DNA of 64,000 bases from Pseudobowmanella zhangzhouensis (GTDB taxonomy: Bacteria > Pseudomonadota > Gammaproteobacteria > Enterobacterales > Alteromonadaceae): the NCBI RefSeq assembly GCF_042662685.1, contig NZ_JBHSYO010000002.1, positions 248,001 through 312,000 of the forward strand, read 5' to 3'. A program made the translations under genes and the position numbers. A model generated the notes under the pieces. The model worked only from the letters and a program-made list of their open reading frames with translations, had not been told where the DNA came from and ran no database searches. Below, piece after piece: positions 49,676-58,606 of the stretch; the first letter of the stretch is position 1; each line of letters opens with the position of its first letter.

Positions 49676-52600
49676 GTGCGCTTAGTTTTACTAAATATCA
49701 TCATGACAGTGTCATTCGTGCTGTCCTTTCATTGTGCTGCACAGCTCAAACCTATGCACTTGGATGAAGAATCATCAATTGCAGACCAATCAACTTACAG
49801 TTTAATTCAGTTCGACAGTCTCAATCTGGAAGATAACTCAGAAATAACCCCTCGCGATATCGTAGAAGACAATATGGGGTTCATATGGATGAGTTCTTCA
49901 GAAACTATGTTGTTGCGTTTTGATGGCTATCAATTCAAAGAATACAGCGGCAAGAATGCCGTTGAATATGGTTTGCCAAACCAGATAATCAGGAAGCTAC
50001 TATTTTCCACTGATTCTAATCTTTATGTTGCGGGTTCCGAAGGTATCTATCGCTTTCGATATGAGTCAGAGCACTTTGAGCGATATATAAGTCAACCCAC
50101 CACGGATTTGGTTGAGTTAAATGATGGCAAACTCATCGCGCTTATTAATAAAAACGCTTACTTCATAGAAAATGGCAAAACAATTGAAGTCAAAATACCG
50201 AAAAAGTTTGAAGGTGAGATTCTCTCAATCACCAAAGATAAAAACATCCTTTACCTTAGCCAGGAGGGCAGAAATTTAGGATGGCAAAACGGTGAGTTTT
50301 TCCTTGTTGAAGAGGTAAGTCAGCTCGACAAGCCATTAGGGGTAATAAACACTACGCTTCAGTTTGAAGATGAAGTCCTGTTTGGCACATCAAATGGGTT
50401 GTTTATAAAGAACGCATCCGGATCAATCTCCGAACTCAACAAAATAATGCTACCTAGCCCAAACGTGCTATCTATTGCCAATCGAAATGGCAATGAAATT
50501 TGGATCGGCACGGACTTAGGACTGTTAGTTATCTCCCCAGAAGGTCAGCAGCGGTTTGATACTTCGAATTATCTGGATTTTGGCTTAAAAGGAACCTACA
50601 TCCAGAAGATCTTAAAAAATTCCAATGGGGACCTTTTAATTTCAATCCATGGCAAGGGTCTGCATCGAGTTAAAAGTTCCGGGTCATACATTAAAAAATT
50701 CACTCACGGAACATCCAAAAATTCAGTACCAGCGAGTTTAGTGTGGAGTATTGAAAAGCAACAAAATGATGAACTCATTATTGCCAGTCAAAATGATGGC
50801 GTGTTGTCATTCTCACCACAAAGAGGCGTGACACGAACACTGATAGAAGCGACTCAAGGCAATATTTGGGATCTCAAAATAGACCATAATAACAACTTAT
50901 GGATCGCGAGAGACAATAAGCTTGTTCAATATAGATTGAACGGAGACTCGTACTCAGAAAATCAAGAACTTAAAATTGAGCTTCAACATCCCTACGTCAG
51001 ACTGTTCCAGAATAAGGTCTGGTTTGAGTTACCAAACGGTATCATTAAATCGATAGATATCGACACACTGAAAATCGAAACCTACTCAATTCCCGAATTA
51101 AGCGATAGAAACTTCGTTATCTTTAATGCCAGTGATGACGGACAAATTTGGATTTTCAGTAATGAGTCGCTGTACGTTTACAAGACACATGAGCATAGTC
51201 TCGAAAGTGTTCAGCTATCTAAAGGTCAGCTATCTGTTACTGCCCTGTTCGAAGCTGACGATAAAATTTATATTGGCACGGTTCGAGATGGCTTAATAAT
51301 CTACGATAAATCGCTAAAAAGTACAGTCAATGCCACGGATATTAACCGCTATGTAAATGGTCAACCCGTATCAGATATTACACTGGTTAACGATACTCTC
51401 TGGATTACAACAACCAATAGTTTGATTGCTTTTGAGGTTGCGAGTGGAAAAATTAATAAGTTTGGGGCGACCGAATTATCAGCAGAAATTGTTGAAGGGT
51501 CGTTATTAGTTTTAGATTCTAACCGAGCCGTAATTGCATTAGGCGACGGTATCGCCGTGATTTCAAAAGGTACAGCCTCAGAGATGATGGCCCCTAAGCC
51601 TACGTTCACAGGTATAACTGTCTACAACAAGCATTTGTCTCAGTCCGAAATGCGCGAGCGCAGTAAAAGTAGTATTTTTACTACCAGCGGTCTCAATCTT
51701 CGCAACAACGACTCACCATTTTCTATCGAGTTTGCAGCAATCAACGCGGTGTCGATAAAAGACATCGAATATCGTTATCAGTTGATTGGATTGGATGATA
51801 ACTGGATTGAAACCAGTGGTAGCCAGCATGCCGCTACGTATACCAATCTGGGATTCGGTAATTTCCGTTTTAACGTACAGGCTCGCTACCCTGGCGGAAA
51901 TTGGTCACATTCAGCAAGCCTTGAAATTGACATTGCCCCACCGCTCTGGCTGCAACCCAATGCATTAATCGCCTACTCCATTCTGGCGGCGATGCTCACA
52001 ATTTATTGGTTGCGTCAGTATCAGGTGCGCCGACAGGCACAGATTAAGTTACGCGAGTCGGAAGAGCGCTTGAAGATGTCTCTTTGGAGTAGTGGTGACG
52101 AATTATGGGACTGGCATATCGGCAGCAACGAAGTCGTCCGTTCTAATACCTGGGGTCTGATTGATTTCCCAATAGATAATCAACGGAATTTTGCCGATGG
52201 TGCGTCCAATATCCACGCGAATGACCTCCCTCGCGTTCAAAAGGCGTTGCGCGCACATCTAAAAGGGCAAAGCGATTATTACGAAGTAACCTATCGAATT
52301 AAAAACAAACGTGGTCAATGGATGTGGCTATTGGACCGAGGTAAAGTGGTAATGTGGAATGATACGCAACCGCTTCGGATGGCGGGAACACTTAAAAACA
52401 TCACACATTTAAAGCAGTCAGAAGAACAATTACGTCTGTTTAAGCGTTCGATTGAAACCATTTCTGATGGTGTTTTCATTACCGACCGACGCTTCCAGTA
52501 TATTTCCGTCAACCAAGCCTACTGCAAGATAACTGGCGAAACGCGTGCCAGAGCCCTGGCCAGCAAATTGAATTTTGAACAATATCCGGAAAACTTTAAT

Positions 52601-54100
52601 TTGCAGGTTCGGCAGGCGCTGCAGCAAAAAGGCACCTGGAAAGATGAAATCGAATCGATTCGCCCAAACGGCGAGAAATTTGAGATTGAACTGAATATCG
52701 ATGCAATTTATGGCGAAGATCGCCAGATCACTCATTTTGTTGGGGTGTTTTCGGATATCTCGGGGCGCAAACGCTCAGAAAAAGAGCTTCTTAAGCTTGC
52801 CAACACTGATACCCTGACCAACCTACCCAATCGCTCTTTCTTCCTCGCGTCATTGGGTAACATGGTGCGTAAGAATAAAAATCATGTGTTGATTTGCCTG
52901 GACATGGATAACTTTAAAAAAATTAATGATTCCATGGGCCATCAGGTCGGCGACCAATTAATAGGTGAAATTGCCCGCAGGATGCAAAAACTTGCCGGTA
53001 CCAATGAAACCGTTTACCGCCTTGGCGGCGATGAGTTTGCCCTGTTAGTTGAAAACAACACCGACATGCACCGCATCACGCATTTAGCACAGAATGTCCT
53101 CGCGGAAATGGTGCGTCCATTCACGCTGAATAATCAGGAATTTGTACTGGGTTGTTCTGTCGGCATCGCTTTCTATCCAAACGATGGTAATACACCACAG
53201 GAATTGTTGAAAAACGCAGATACGGCCATGTATTTCGCCAAAAATGCGGGTGGTAACAAGTATCAATTCTTCAGCGGTGAAATGAATCAAAATGCCGTTC
53301 GACAACTACAAATTGAAACCCTCATTCGTCATGGTTTAAAAGAAAACCTGTTTACTGTTTTTTATCAGCCAAAAGTGGATGTTGCTTCAGGGGATCTGGT
53401 TAGCATGGAGGCGCTGGTACGCTTTGAACATCCGGAAAAAGGCATCATCAGTCCGGGACAATTTATTCCCCTCGCGGAAGAAACCGGGCAGATTATTGAT
53501 ATTGGCGAACGGGTGTTATTAAAGGCATGTACCGATACACAAAAATGGGTGACGGAAGGTCTGTTTAAGGGACGTGTTGCTATCAACCTGTCGGCTCGTC
53601 AGTTTGAACTAGCTGATCTGGATGAACGAATCAATGCCATTTTGAAAAAGACCGGCTTGCATCCGCGCTATCTCGAACTGGAAATTACCGAAGGTACCCT
53701 GATGCAGAATCCCCAAAATGCATTGGTGATGATGCAACGTCTGCGTGATATGGGCATTCACCTGGCGTTGGACGACTTTGGTACTGGCTATTCTTCATTG
53801 GCCTATTTAAAGAAATTCCCACTCAATACATTGAAAATTGATAAAGCCTTCATTGACGATATCGTTACCAGTGAAGTGGATAGACACATGACCTCGGCCA
53901 TCATTACTATTGCACACAATTTAGGGCTAACTGTCGTGGCTGAGGGTGTTGAGGATGAAAAACAGCTCGCTATCCTACGCCGCTATCAGTGCGAGATGAT
54001 TCAAGGTTATTTATACAGTAAGCCTCTGAATAAAGAGCGATTCGGCAAGCTTCTGACTGAAAGCCACACCATGCGAAAATTGATTAATCATTCAAATTAA
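49676..54100 (+). CDS. periplasmic-propeller sensor with PAS, GGDEF and EAL domains
   Basis: A 1474-residue sensor: signal segment (1-22, CAAQ), two seven-bladed two-component-regulator propellers (about 40-640; GLPNQIIRKLLF, NEIWIGTDLGLLVI), a Y_Y_Y domain (about 665-755; EYRYQLIGLDDNWIET), a transmembrane helix (about 762-782), two PAS domains (about 795-1040), GGDEF with intact LGGDEF near 1118, and EAL (about 1220-1465) with MEALVRFEHP, EITEG and LDDFGTGYSSL. Both enzyme halves look active. Such propellers usually sense saccharides in histidine kinases; here the output is cyclic di-GMP. GTG start with AGGTG upstream. The propeller DNA is more AT-rich than the rest. Confidence 0.93.
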   Translation: MRLVLLNIIMTVSFVLSFHCAAQLKPMHLDEESSIADQSTYSLIQFDSLNLEDNSEITPRDIVEDNMGFIWMSSSETMLLRFDGYQFKEYSGKNAVEYGLPNQIIRKLLFSTDSNLYVAGSEGIYRFRYESEHFERYISQPTTDLVELNDGKLIALINKNAYFIENGKTIEVKIPKKFEGEILSITKDKNILYLSQEGRNLGWQNGEFFLVEEVSQLDKPLGVINTTLQFEDEVLFGTSNGLFIKNASGSISELNKIMLPSPNVLSIANRNGNEIWIGTDLGLLVISPEGQQRFDTSNYLDFGLKGTYIQKILKNSNGDLLISIHGKGLHRVKSSGSYIKKFTHGTSKNSVPASLVWSIEKQQNDELIIASQNDGVLSFSPQRGVTRTLIEATQGNIWDLKIDHNNNLWIARDNKLVQYRLNGDSYSENQELKIELQHPYVRLFQNKVWFELPNGIIKSIDIDTLKIETYSIPELSDRNFVIFNASDDGQIWIFSNESLYVYKTHEHSLESVQLSKGQLSVTALFEADDKIYIGTVRDGLIIYDKSLKSTVNATDINRYVNGQPVSDITLVNDTLWITTTNSLIAFEVASGKINKFGATELSAEIVEGSLLVLDSNRAVIALGDGIAVISKGTASEMMAPKPTFTGITVYNKHLSQSEMRERSKSSIFTTSGLNLRNNDSPFSIEFAAINAVSIKDIEYRYQLIGLDDNWIETSGSQHAATYTNLGFGNFRFNVQARYPGGNWSHSASLEIDIAPPLWLQPNALIAYSILAAMLTIYWLRQYQVRRQAQIKLRESEERLKMSLWSSGDELWDWHIGSNEVVRSNTWGLIDFPIDNQRNFADGASNIHANDLPRVQKALRAHLKGQSDYYEVTYRIKNKRGQWMWLLDRGKVVMWNDTQPLRMAGTLKNITHLKQSEEQLRLFKRSIETISDGVFITDRRFQYISVNQAYCKITGETRARALASKLNFEQYPENFNLQVRQALQQKGTWKDEIESIRPNGEKFEIELNIDAIYGEDRQITHFVGVFSDISGRKRSEKELLKLANTDTLTNLPNRSFFLASLGNMVRKNKNHVLICLDMDNFKKINDSMGHQVGDQLIGEIARRMQKLAGTNETVYRLGGDEFALLVENNTDMHRITHLAQNVLAEMVRPFTLNNQEFVLGCSVGIAFYPNDGNTPQELLKNADTAMYFAKNAGGNKYQFFSGEMNQNAVRQLQIETLIRHGLKENLFTVFYQPKVDVASGDLVSMEALVRFEHPEKGIISPGQFIPLAEETGQIIDIGERVLLKACTDTQKWVTEGLFKGRVAINLSARQFELADLDERINAILKKTGLHPRYLELEITEGTLMQNPQNALVMMQRLRDMGIHLALDDFGTGYSSLAYLKKFPLNTLKIDKAFIDDIVTSEVDRHMTSAIITIAHNLGLTVVAEGVEDEKQLAILRRYQCEMIQGYLYSKPLNKERFGKLLTESHTMRKLINHSN

Positions 54101-54102
54101 TC

Positions 54103-54132
54103 AAAGGCGTCACAATCATGACGCCTTTTTTT
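54103..54132 (+). terminator. intrinsic terminator after the propeller-GGDEF-EAL gene
   Basis: AAAGGCGTCA/TGACGCCTTT stem, CAATCA loop and a seven-T run directly after the stop codon. Confidence 0.9.
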
Positions 54133-54141
54133 ATGCCTAAA

Positions 54142-54154
54142 TGAACATCGTTCA
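54142..54154. promoter_or_regulatory. candidate activator site upstream of the sigma-54 promoter
   Basis: Palindrome TGAAC-ATC-GTTCA, centred about 90 bases before the predicted start near 54240, a usual place for a sigma-54 enhancer-binding protein site. It does not match the GlrR pattern TGTC-N10-GACA. Tentative. Confidence 0.35.
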
Positions 54155-54212
54155 AATAATTGACACACCCTCCCAGACCTTGTTTTTATTGATGTGCAGC
54201 CGACTTTAAAAG

Positions 54213-54229
54213 TTGGCACGACAATCGCA
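54213..54229 (+). promoter_or_regulatory. sigma-54 promoter of the repeat-peptide gene
   Basis: TTGGCACGACAATCGCA matches the YTGGCACGrNNNTTGCW consensus except for one base; the GG (54215-54216) and GC (54227-54228) pairs are exactly ten bases apart. The predicted start is about 54240, giving a leader of 58 bases. The -10/-35 type alternative, TTGACA at 54160, lacks a good -10. Confidence 0.75.
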
Positions 54230-54297
54230 TTCCTTTTAGCGAACAGGCAAAGACCTGATCACACACACACAAACAAGACGTTAAAAGGAACAATAAA

Positions 54298-54540
54298 ATG
54301 TTAAGAGCATTAGTTATCGCAGCAGCGGTTGTAGCGTCAGCTCCGGCATTGGCGATATCAAAGCCTGGTGGTGTTATTCGCGTTGAGCAAAACATCTCTA
54401 AGCCTGGCGGTGTTATTCGTGCAGAACAAAACATCTCCAAACCTGGCGGTGTAATTCGTGCAGAACAAAACATCTCTAAGCCTGGCGGTGTTATTCGTGC
54501 AGAGCGCAACATTTCTAAACCAGGTGGCGTTATTCGCTAA
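54298..54540 (+). CDS. exported 13-residue-repeat peptide
   Basis: An 80-residue product: signal peptide of 19 residues (MLRALVIAAAVVASAPALA) and then only repeats: ISKPGGVIRVEQN, ISKPGGVIRAEQN twice, ISKPGGVIRAERN and a final ISKPGGVIR. The mature part is 61 residues, basic, without Cys or aromatic residues. AAAGGAAC ribosome site, terminator 35 bases after the stop. The repeat units differ mainly at synonymous third positions, so the peptide unit itself seems selected. No family recognised. Possible roles include a structural or matrix peptide or a multi-copy precursor cut into identical short peptides; neither is shown. No protease, modifying enzyme or exporter adjoins it. Confidence 0.8.
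   Translation: MLRALVIAAAVVASAPALAISKPGGVIRVEQNISKPGGVIRAEQNISKPGGVIRAEQNISKPGGVIRAERNISKPGGVIR
54355..54537 (+). repeat. 39-base tandem coding repeat, 4.7 copies
   Basis: Units at 54355-54393, 54394-54432, 54433-54471, 54472-54510 and a 27-base final unit to 54537, in frame with the peptide gene. Units are about 80-95 percent alike by eye; most changes are silent (AAG/AAA, GGC/GGT, GTT/GTA, CCT/CCA). Confidence 0.9.
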
Positions 54541-54574
54541 GCGACTAATGTCTGCAGCACAGGCTGCATAAATG

Positions 54575-54603
54575 AAAAAAAAGCGCGATTAGCGCTTTTT
54601 TTG
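54575..54603 (+). terminator. intrinsic terminator after the repeat-peptide gene
   Basis: AAAAAAAAGCGC-GATTA-GCGCTTTTTTT, symmetric A and T runs, so it may also end the minus-strand small membrane protein gene at 54621. Confidence 0.9.
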
Positions 54604-54620
54604 TGTCTGATAATTAGCGG

Positions 54621-54818
54621 TTATGCTCGCAGGAAAGCATTCTCAAAGCCAGCGACCCGTCGCCAGGCCATATGCTTTTGCATTTTGAATAATGGCAACA
54701 AAAATGGCCCACCTAATAAACCAGCAAGTGCCCAACGTTTCGGGGATAACGCATGTTTAAACGCCTGAACATAAAAATAAACAGCGCTGATTAAACTAAT
54801 CAAAATGGCGATAAACAT
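54621..54818 (-). CDS. small membrane protein, hypothetical
   Basis: A 65-residue protein, not recognised. Two hydrophobic stretches (about 2-18 and 28-44) with a positive loop (KHALSPKRWALAG) and a basic tail (KMQKHMAWRRVAGFENAFLRA) suggest a two-helix inner-membrane protein. The ATG has only a weak AAGG-type site upstream. Convergent with the repeat-peptide gene and sharing its terminator; a functional link is not supported beyond position. Confidence 0.6.
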   Translation of the reverse strand: MFIAILISLISAVYFYVQAFKHALSPKRWALAGLLGGPFLLPLFKMQKHMAWRRVAGFENAFLRA

Positions 54819-54891
54819 GGCGACTCCGACAACCTTCTGAAGTGAGAGCGCAGTATAGGTGGCGACGCATTTTTGACCAACGAATGAACAA

Positions 54892-54919
54892 TAAAAAAGC
54901 GGCCTGCTGGCCGCTTTTT
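54892..54919 (-). terminator. intrinsic terminator after fadJ
   Basis: Minus-strand AAAAAGCGGCC-AGCA-GGCCGCTTTTTT, 25 bases after the fadJ stop. Confidence 0.9.
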
Positions 54920-54943
54920 GTGTATGGCAGACTTGCCTGCTTG

Positions 54944-57067
54944 TTAATAGAAGGTTGCTTTTTCAGCTGCCATCTTCACCAGGACCTCTGCAGGCTTAAA
55001 CTTGTCACCTAATACACCGGCATAATAATTTAAGCGCGCAACGACATGATCAATACCCAGGCTGTCCATATAACGGAAAGGTCCACCTAAGAATGGCGGG
55101 AAGCCGATGCCGAAGATAGCGCCAATATCTCCATCACGCGCATTGCGAATGACGCCCTCGTCCAGACACATGGCTGCTTCATTGAGCATTAACAACACAC
55201 AACGCTCAGCAATTTGATCGTCGCTCAGTTGCTGTCTGGGCGAAATACCAAGCAAGGTGTAGACAGATTCGTCCACTGCTTTGCCCGGTTTTTTGCCATT
55301 GTAGTCATACAGGCCACTTTTGTTTTTCTTACCTTTGCGATCATCCTGCAGCAGTTTATCGAACGCATCTGGAGCAGTGAAACGCTCTCCCAAATCCGCG
55401 ACCAGAATCGGACTGATCTTGGAGCCTACGTCAATACCCACCTCATCCAGAAGTTTCATCGGCCCAACCGGGAATCCAAAGTTAAGTAACGACTTATCGA
55501 TATGCTCGATTGGCTCACCAGCCAGTAGGATGCATGCCGCTTCGTTCATGTATGGAGCCAGGATGCGGTTCACATAAAAACCGGCGCCGTCTTTGACTAC
55601 AATTGGCGTCTTACCTTGTCTGCGTGCAAACGCAACAGTAGTAGAAATAGTTTGATCTGACGTGCCGCTATGGGCGATCACTTCTGCTAACGGCATTTTA
55701 TCTACCGGTGAGAAATAATGCAGGCCAATTACGTTCTCCGGGCGCGCTGCTTGCGCAGCTATCTGGCCGATTGGAATTGACGAGGTGTTCGACGCGAAGA
55801 TAGTTGTCTCTGCGCACTGACTCTCGATATCCGCCACCATTTGCTGTTTCAGTTTCAGATCTTCAAACACCGCCTCGACAACGATATCCGTATTTTTGAA
55901 GCCCGCATAATCGGTGCTACCGGTCAGCAATGCCATTTGCTTTTGCATCAGCGCTTTACTCATGATGCGACGCTTAACTCTTGGCATCAGCAAGTCAAAG
56001 CTGTACTTCATCGCGTTGGCGATACCCTCAGCTCGAATGTCTTTAATACGCGCAGGAATACCAGCCTTCGCGGTCACATAGGCGATACCGCCCCCCATCA
56101 AGCCACCACCCAGTACAGCTGCTTTGGCAACTTTGGCAGGCTCAACACCGTCGACGCCATGCTCTTTTTTCATTTCAGTGGTCGCGAAAAATATATTGCG
56201 TAACTGACGCGACTCCGGCGTCATTACCAGTTCACCGAAATATTTCGCTTCAGTCTTGTAACCCTTTGCCAAACTGATCGCACCGGCTTCCAGCACATCT
56301 AAAATGCGCTCTGGTGCCGGATAATTACCACGGGTTTTGCTCAGTGTTTGTTTGCGAGCCTGCTTAAATAAAACCTGACGCCCAAAGGGTGTGCGCTCAA
56401 GTAATTTGCCCACCAGGTTGAGTTTTGGTTGGCGTGGCGCAGGTTTACGTTTTAGCGCAAATTCAATCGCAACATCTAACAACACTGAATGCGGTACCAC
56501 TTCGTCAACGATGCCGGCCTTTTTGGCTTGTTTCGGACGGAATTGTTTACCGGTCAGCATGGCTTGCATGCCCGCTTGTAACCCAATTAAACGCGGCAAA
56601 CGCTGCGTACCGCCACTACCAGGTAACAACCCTAATTGCACTTCTGGCAAACCCATCACCGTTTTGTCGCTGTCGGTACACACGCGATAATGACAGCACA
56701 TGGCGAGCTCTAAGCCACCACCTAACGCTGGGCCGTTGATCGCCGCTACCCACGTGACAGGCATATTCTCGATACGTTGCATGGTCGCCTGACCTTGCAG
56801 AGATAACTGCTCGGCCTCTTCCGCCGTGGTGCACTTATCCAGCATGCCGATATCAGCTCCAGCTACGAACGAGCTGGCTTTACCACTGATTAACACCACA
56901 CCTTTGATGTTTTTGTTGCCTTCAATCTGATCCAGTACATGATTGATCTCATCCGCAAATTCAGCACGCAGGGTGTTCATGCTCTCACCAGGCACGTCCA
57001 TGGTGACAACAGCCACACCGTTTTCGCGAACGTCTAGCGTGAACGCACTATTTTTCTCGTTTGTCAT
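54944..57067 (-). CDS. fadJ: fatty-acid oxidation multienzyme alpha subunit FadJ
   Basis: A 707-residue enzyme: enoyl-CoA hydratase (about 1-190; SFVAGADIGML, NGPALGGGLELAMCCHYRV, PEVQLGLLPGSGGTQRLPRL) and 3-hydroxyacyl-CoA dehydrogenase (about 310-700; AVLGGGLMGGGIAYVTA for NAD, ASNTSSIPI, GLHYFSPVDKMPLAEVI with catalytic His). Length and order after fadI mark it as FadJ (714 in E. coli) and not FadB. Middle steps of beta-oxidation. Eleven bases after fadI. Confidence 0.95.
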   Translation of the reverse strand: MTNEKNSAFTLDVRENGVAVVTMDVPGESMNTLRAEFADEINHVLDQIEGNKNIKGVVLISGKASSFVAGADIGMLDKCTTAEEAEQLSLQGQATMQRIENMPVTWVAAINGPALGGGLELAMCCHYRVCTDSDKTVMGLPEVQLGLLPGSGGTQRLPRLIGLQAGMQAMLTGKQFRPKQAKKAGIVDEVVPHSVLLDVAIEFALKRKPAPRQPKLNLVGKLLERTPFGRQVLFKQARKQTLSKTRGNYPAPERILDVLEAGAISLAKGYKTEAKYFGELVMTPESRQLRNIFFATTEMKKEHGVDGVEPAKVAKAAVLGGGLMGGGIAYVTAKAGIPARIKDIRAEGIANAMKYSFDLLMPRVKRRIMSKALMQKQMALLTGSTDYAGFKNTDIVVEAVFEDLKLKQQMVADIESQCAETTIFASNTSSIPIGQIAAQAARPENVIGLHYFSPVDKMPLAEVIAHSGTSDQTISTTVAFARRQGKTPIVVKDGAGFYVNRILAPYMNEAACILLAGEPIEHIDKSLLNFGFPVGPMKLLDEVGIDVGSKISPILVADLGERFTAPDAFDKLLQDDRKGKKNKSGLYDYNGKKPGKAVDESVYTLLGISPRQQLSDDQIAERCVLLMLNEAAMCLDEGVIRNARDGDIGAIFGIGFPPFLGGPFRYMDSLGIDHVVARLNYYAGVLGDKFKPAEVLVKMAAEKATFY

Positions 57068-57078
57068 ATGCGTGTTCC

Positions 57079-58389
57079 TTATTCAGTTTCAACGATCATG
57101 GCAGCACCTAAACCACCCGCAGCACAGGCAGTCAACAGACCCGTACCACCACCACGACGATTAAGCTCATTCAGCATCTGGGTAATCATACGTGTACCGG
57201 TCGCCGCAAATGGGTGACCATAGGCAATGGAGCTGCCCATCACATTGAATTTATCCATATCAATTTCACCCGTAGCTTTGTCGCGTCCTAACTTCTCTTT
57301 GGCAAACTTGTCGCTGGCGAACATTTTAACGTTTGCCAGAGTTTGCGCTGCGAACGCTTCGTGCATTTCGATGAGGGTTAAATCATTGAGCGTCATGCCT
57401 GCACGATCCAGCGCAATCGGCGTCGCGTAGGACGGGCCCATTAACATGTCTTCCCACACATCAATCGCTGCAAATGCATAGCTTTTGATGTAACCCAAAG
57501 GTTGGTAGCCCAGCGCCTTCGCGCGGCTTTCCGTCATCATTAATACCGCCGACGCACCATCGGTTAGTGGTGTCGCGTTTGCTGCGGTAACCGAGCCGTA
57601 TTTGCGGTCAAATACCGGCCGTAATTTCGCGTAGCTTTCCAGCTTAGAGTCAAAACGCACGTTATTGTCACGTTCCAGCGCGCCTTTGTAGGGCTCTGCA
57701 TAGGCTGTCATCACTTCACCGGCCAATTTGCCTTCTTCCCAGCTTTGCGCCGCCAGAGTATGTGAGCGGTGGGCTAATGCATCCTGATCAGCGCGAGCAA
57801 TTTGGTGGGTTTTCGCCATTTGCTCAGCGGTTTGTCCCATAGACAGACCAGTAGAATATTCCGCCACGGCAGGTGGTACTGGCAATAAATCTTTCAAACC
57901 CAGCTTACGCAGAACAGCCCATTTTTGTCCTAACGTTTTAGTTTTTTGCAGATCCACCAGGGCACGAGCCAGATTTTTTGATACACCAATTGGCGAGACT
58001 GAAGTTGAATCCGCACCGCCGGCAATACCCACGTCGATGTTTCCTACCAACATAGATTCAGCAATGTTAACTGCGGCCTGAAAGCTGGTCGCGCATGCAC
58101 GAGATACGCTGTATGCATCGGTATGCACGTTCATGCCGGTGCCTAACACGATTTCACGGGCGATATTTGGCGCTTCTGGCATTTGTACAACCTGGCCATA
58201 AACCAGTTGTTGGATATCAGAAGGGTTAACGTTATTCCGTACCAGTAACTCATTTACAACCATTTTGCCCAAATCAACCGCAGGCACGCCATGAAAATAC
58301 GTGGCCATTTTGGCAAAAGGGGTACGCAGACCGGCAACAACCGCAATGCGATCGCCATTACGGGTTGTCAGGTTTTGTTTGCTCGACAT
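57079..58389 (-). CDS. fadI: acetyl-CoA acyltransferase (thiolase) FadI
   Basis: A 436-residue thiolase, exactly the E. coli FadI length. Catalytic Cys in SRACATSFQAAVNIAESM (about 98-99), MHEAFAAQ, GHPFAATGTRM and the C-terminal GGGTGLLTACAAGGLGAAMIVE with the second Cys. Cleaves 3-ketoacyl-CoA to acetyl-CoA with FadJ. AGGA seven bases before ATG 58389. A FadR-like operator lies just upstream. Confidence 0.96.
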   Translation of the reverse strand: MSSKQNLTTRNGDRIAVVAGLRTPFAKMATYFHGVPAVDLGKMVVNELLVRNNVNPSDIQQLVYGQVVQMPEAPNIAREIVLGTGMNVHTDAYSVSRACATSFQAAVNIAESMLVGNIDVGIAGGADSTSVSPIGVSKNLARALVDLQKTKTLGQKWAVLRKLGLKDLLPVPPAVAEYSTGLSMGQTAEQMAKTHQIARADQDALAHRSHTLAAQSWEEGKLAGEVMTAYAEPYKGALERDNNVRFDSKLESYAKLRPVFDRKYGSVTAANATPLTDGASAVLMMTESRAKALGYQPLGYIKSYAFAAIDVWEDMLMGPSYATPIALDRAGMTLNDLTLIEMHEAFAAQTLANVKMFASDKFAKEKLGRDKATGEIDMDKFNVMGSSIAYGHPFAATGTRMITQMLNELNRRGGGTGLLTACAAGGLGAAMIVETE

Positions 58390-58402
58390 AGGCTATCCTA
58401 AT

Positions 58403-58419
58403 AGTGGTCAGACCTGTTA
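58403..58419. promoter_or_regulatory. FadR-like operator of fadIJ
   Basis: The core TGGTCAGACC with flanking bases follows the FadR pattern (AnCTGGTCnGACCAGnT), about 11 of the 13 central positions, 14-30 bases before the fadI ATG. FadR repression released by acyl-CoA is inferred. Confidence 0.6.
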
Positions 58420-58518
58420 AAAGTTGTCCGATTTTACAAGTTCAGCGGCAAAAGTCCAAGTTTAGTCAATCTCAGCGCTAAACTATCGTTGCTAAACAGT
58501 TTTTCAGAATTTGTAACA

Positions 58519-58546
58519 TTGTTTTTGTTGCGTTGAACCTTATATT
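58519..58546 (+). promoter_or_regulatory. probable promoter of the moxR operon
   Basis: TTGTTT (58519-58524), 16-base spacer, TATATT (58541-58546), about 60 bases before the moxR ATG. Confidence 0.45.
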
Positions 58547-58606
58547 GCTTAGGGTGTCAGCATTACACCCATTTGGGCATTCATTTTCGCGAAGTAACTA
58601 AACATT

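Noticed and set aside
54186..54512. Minus-strand frame with an ARITPPGLEMFCS repeat
   Set aside because: It is the antisense of the ISKPGGVIR repeats; the plus strand has the promoter, ribosome site, signal peptide and silent-site pattern.
54355..54537. Tandem repeats considered as a CRISPR array
   Set aside because: Contiguous 39-base units without spacers, in frame with a coding sequence.
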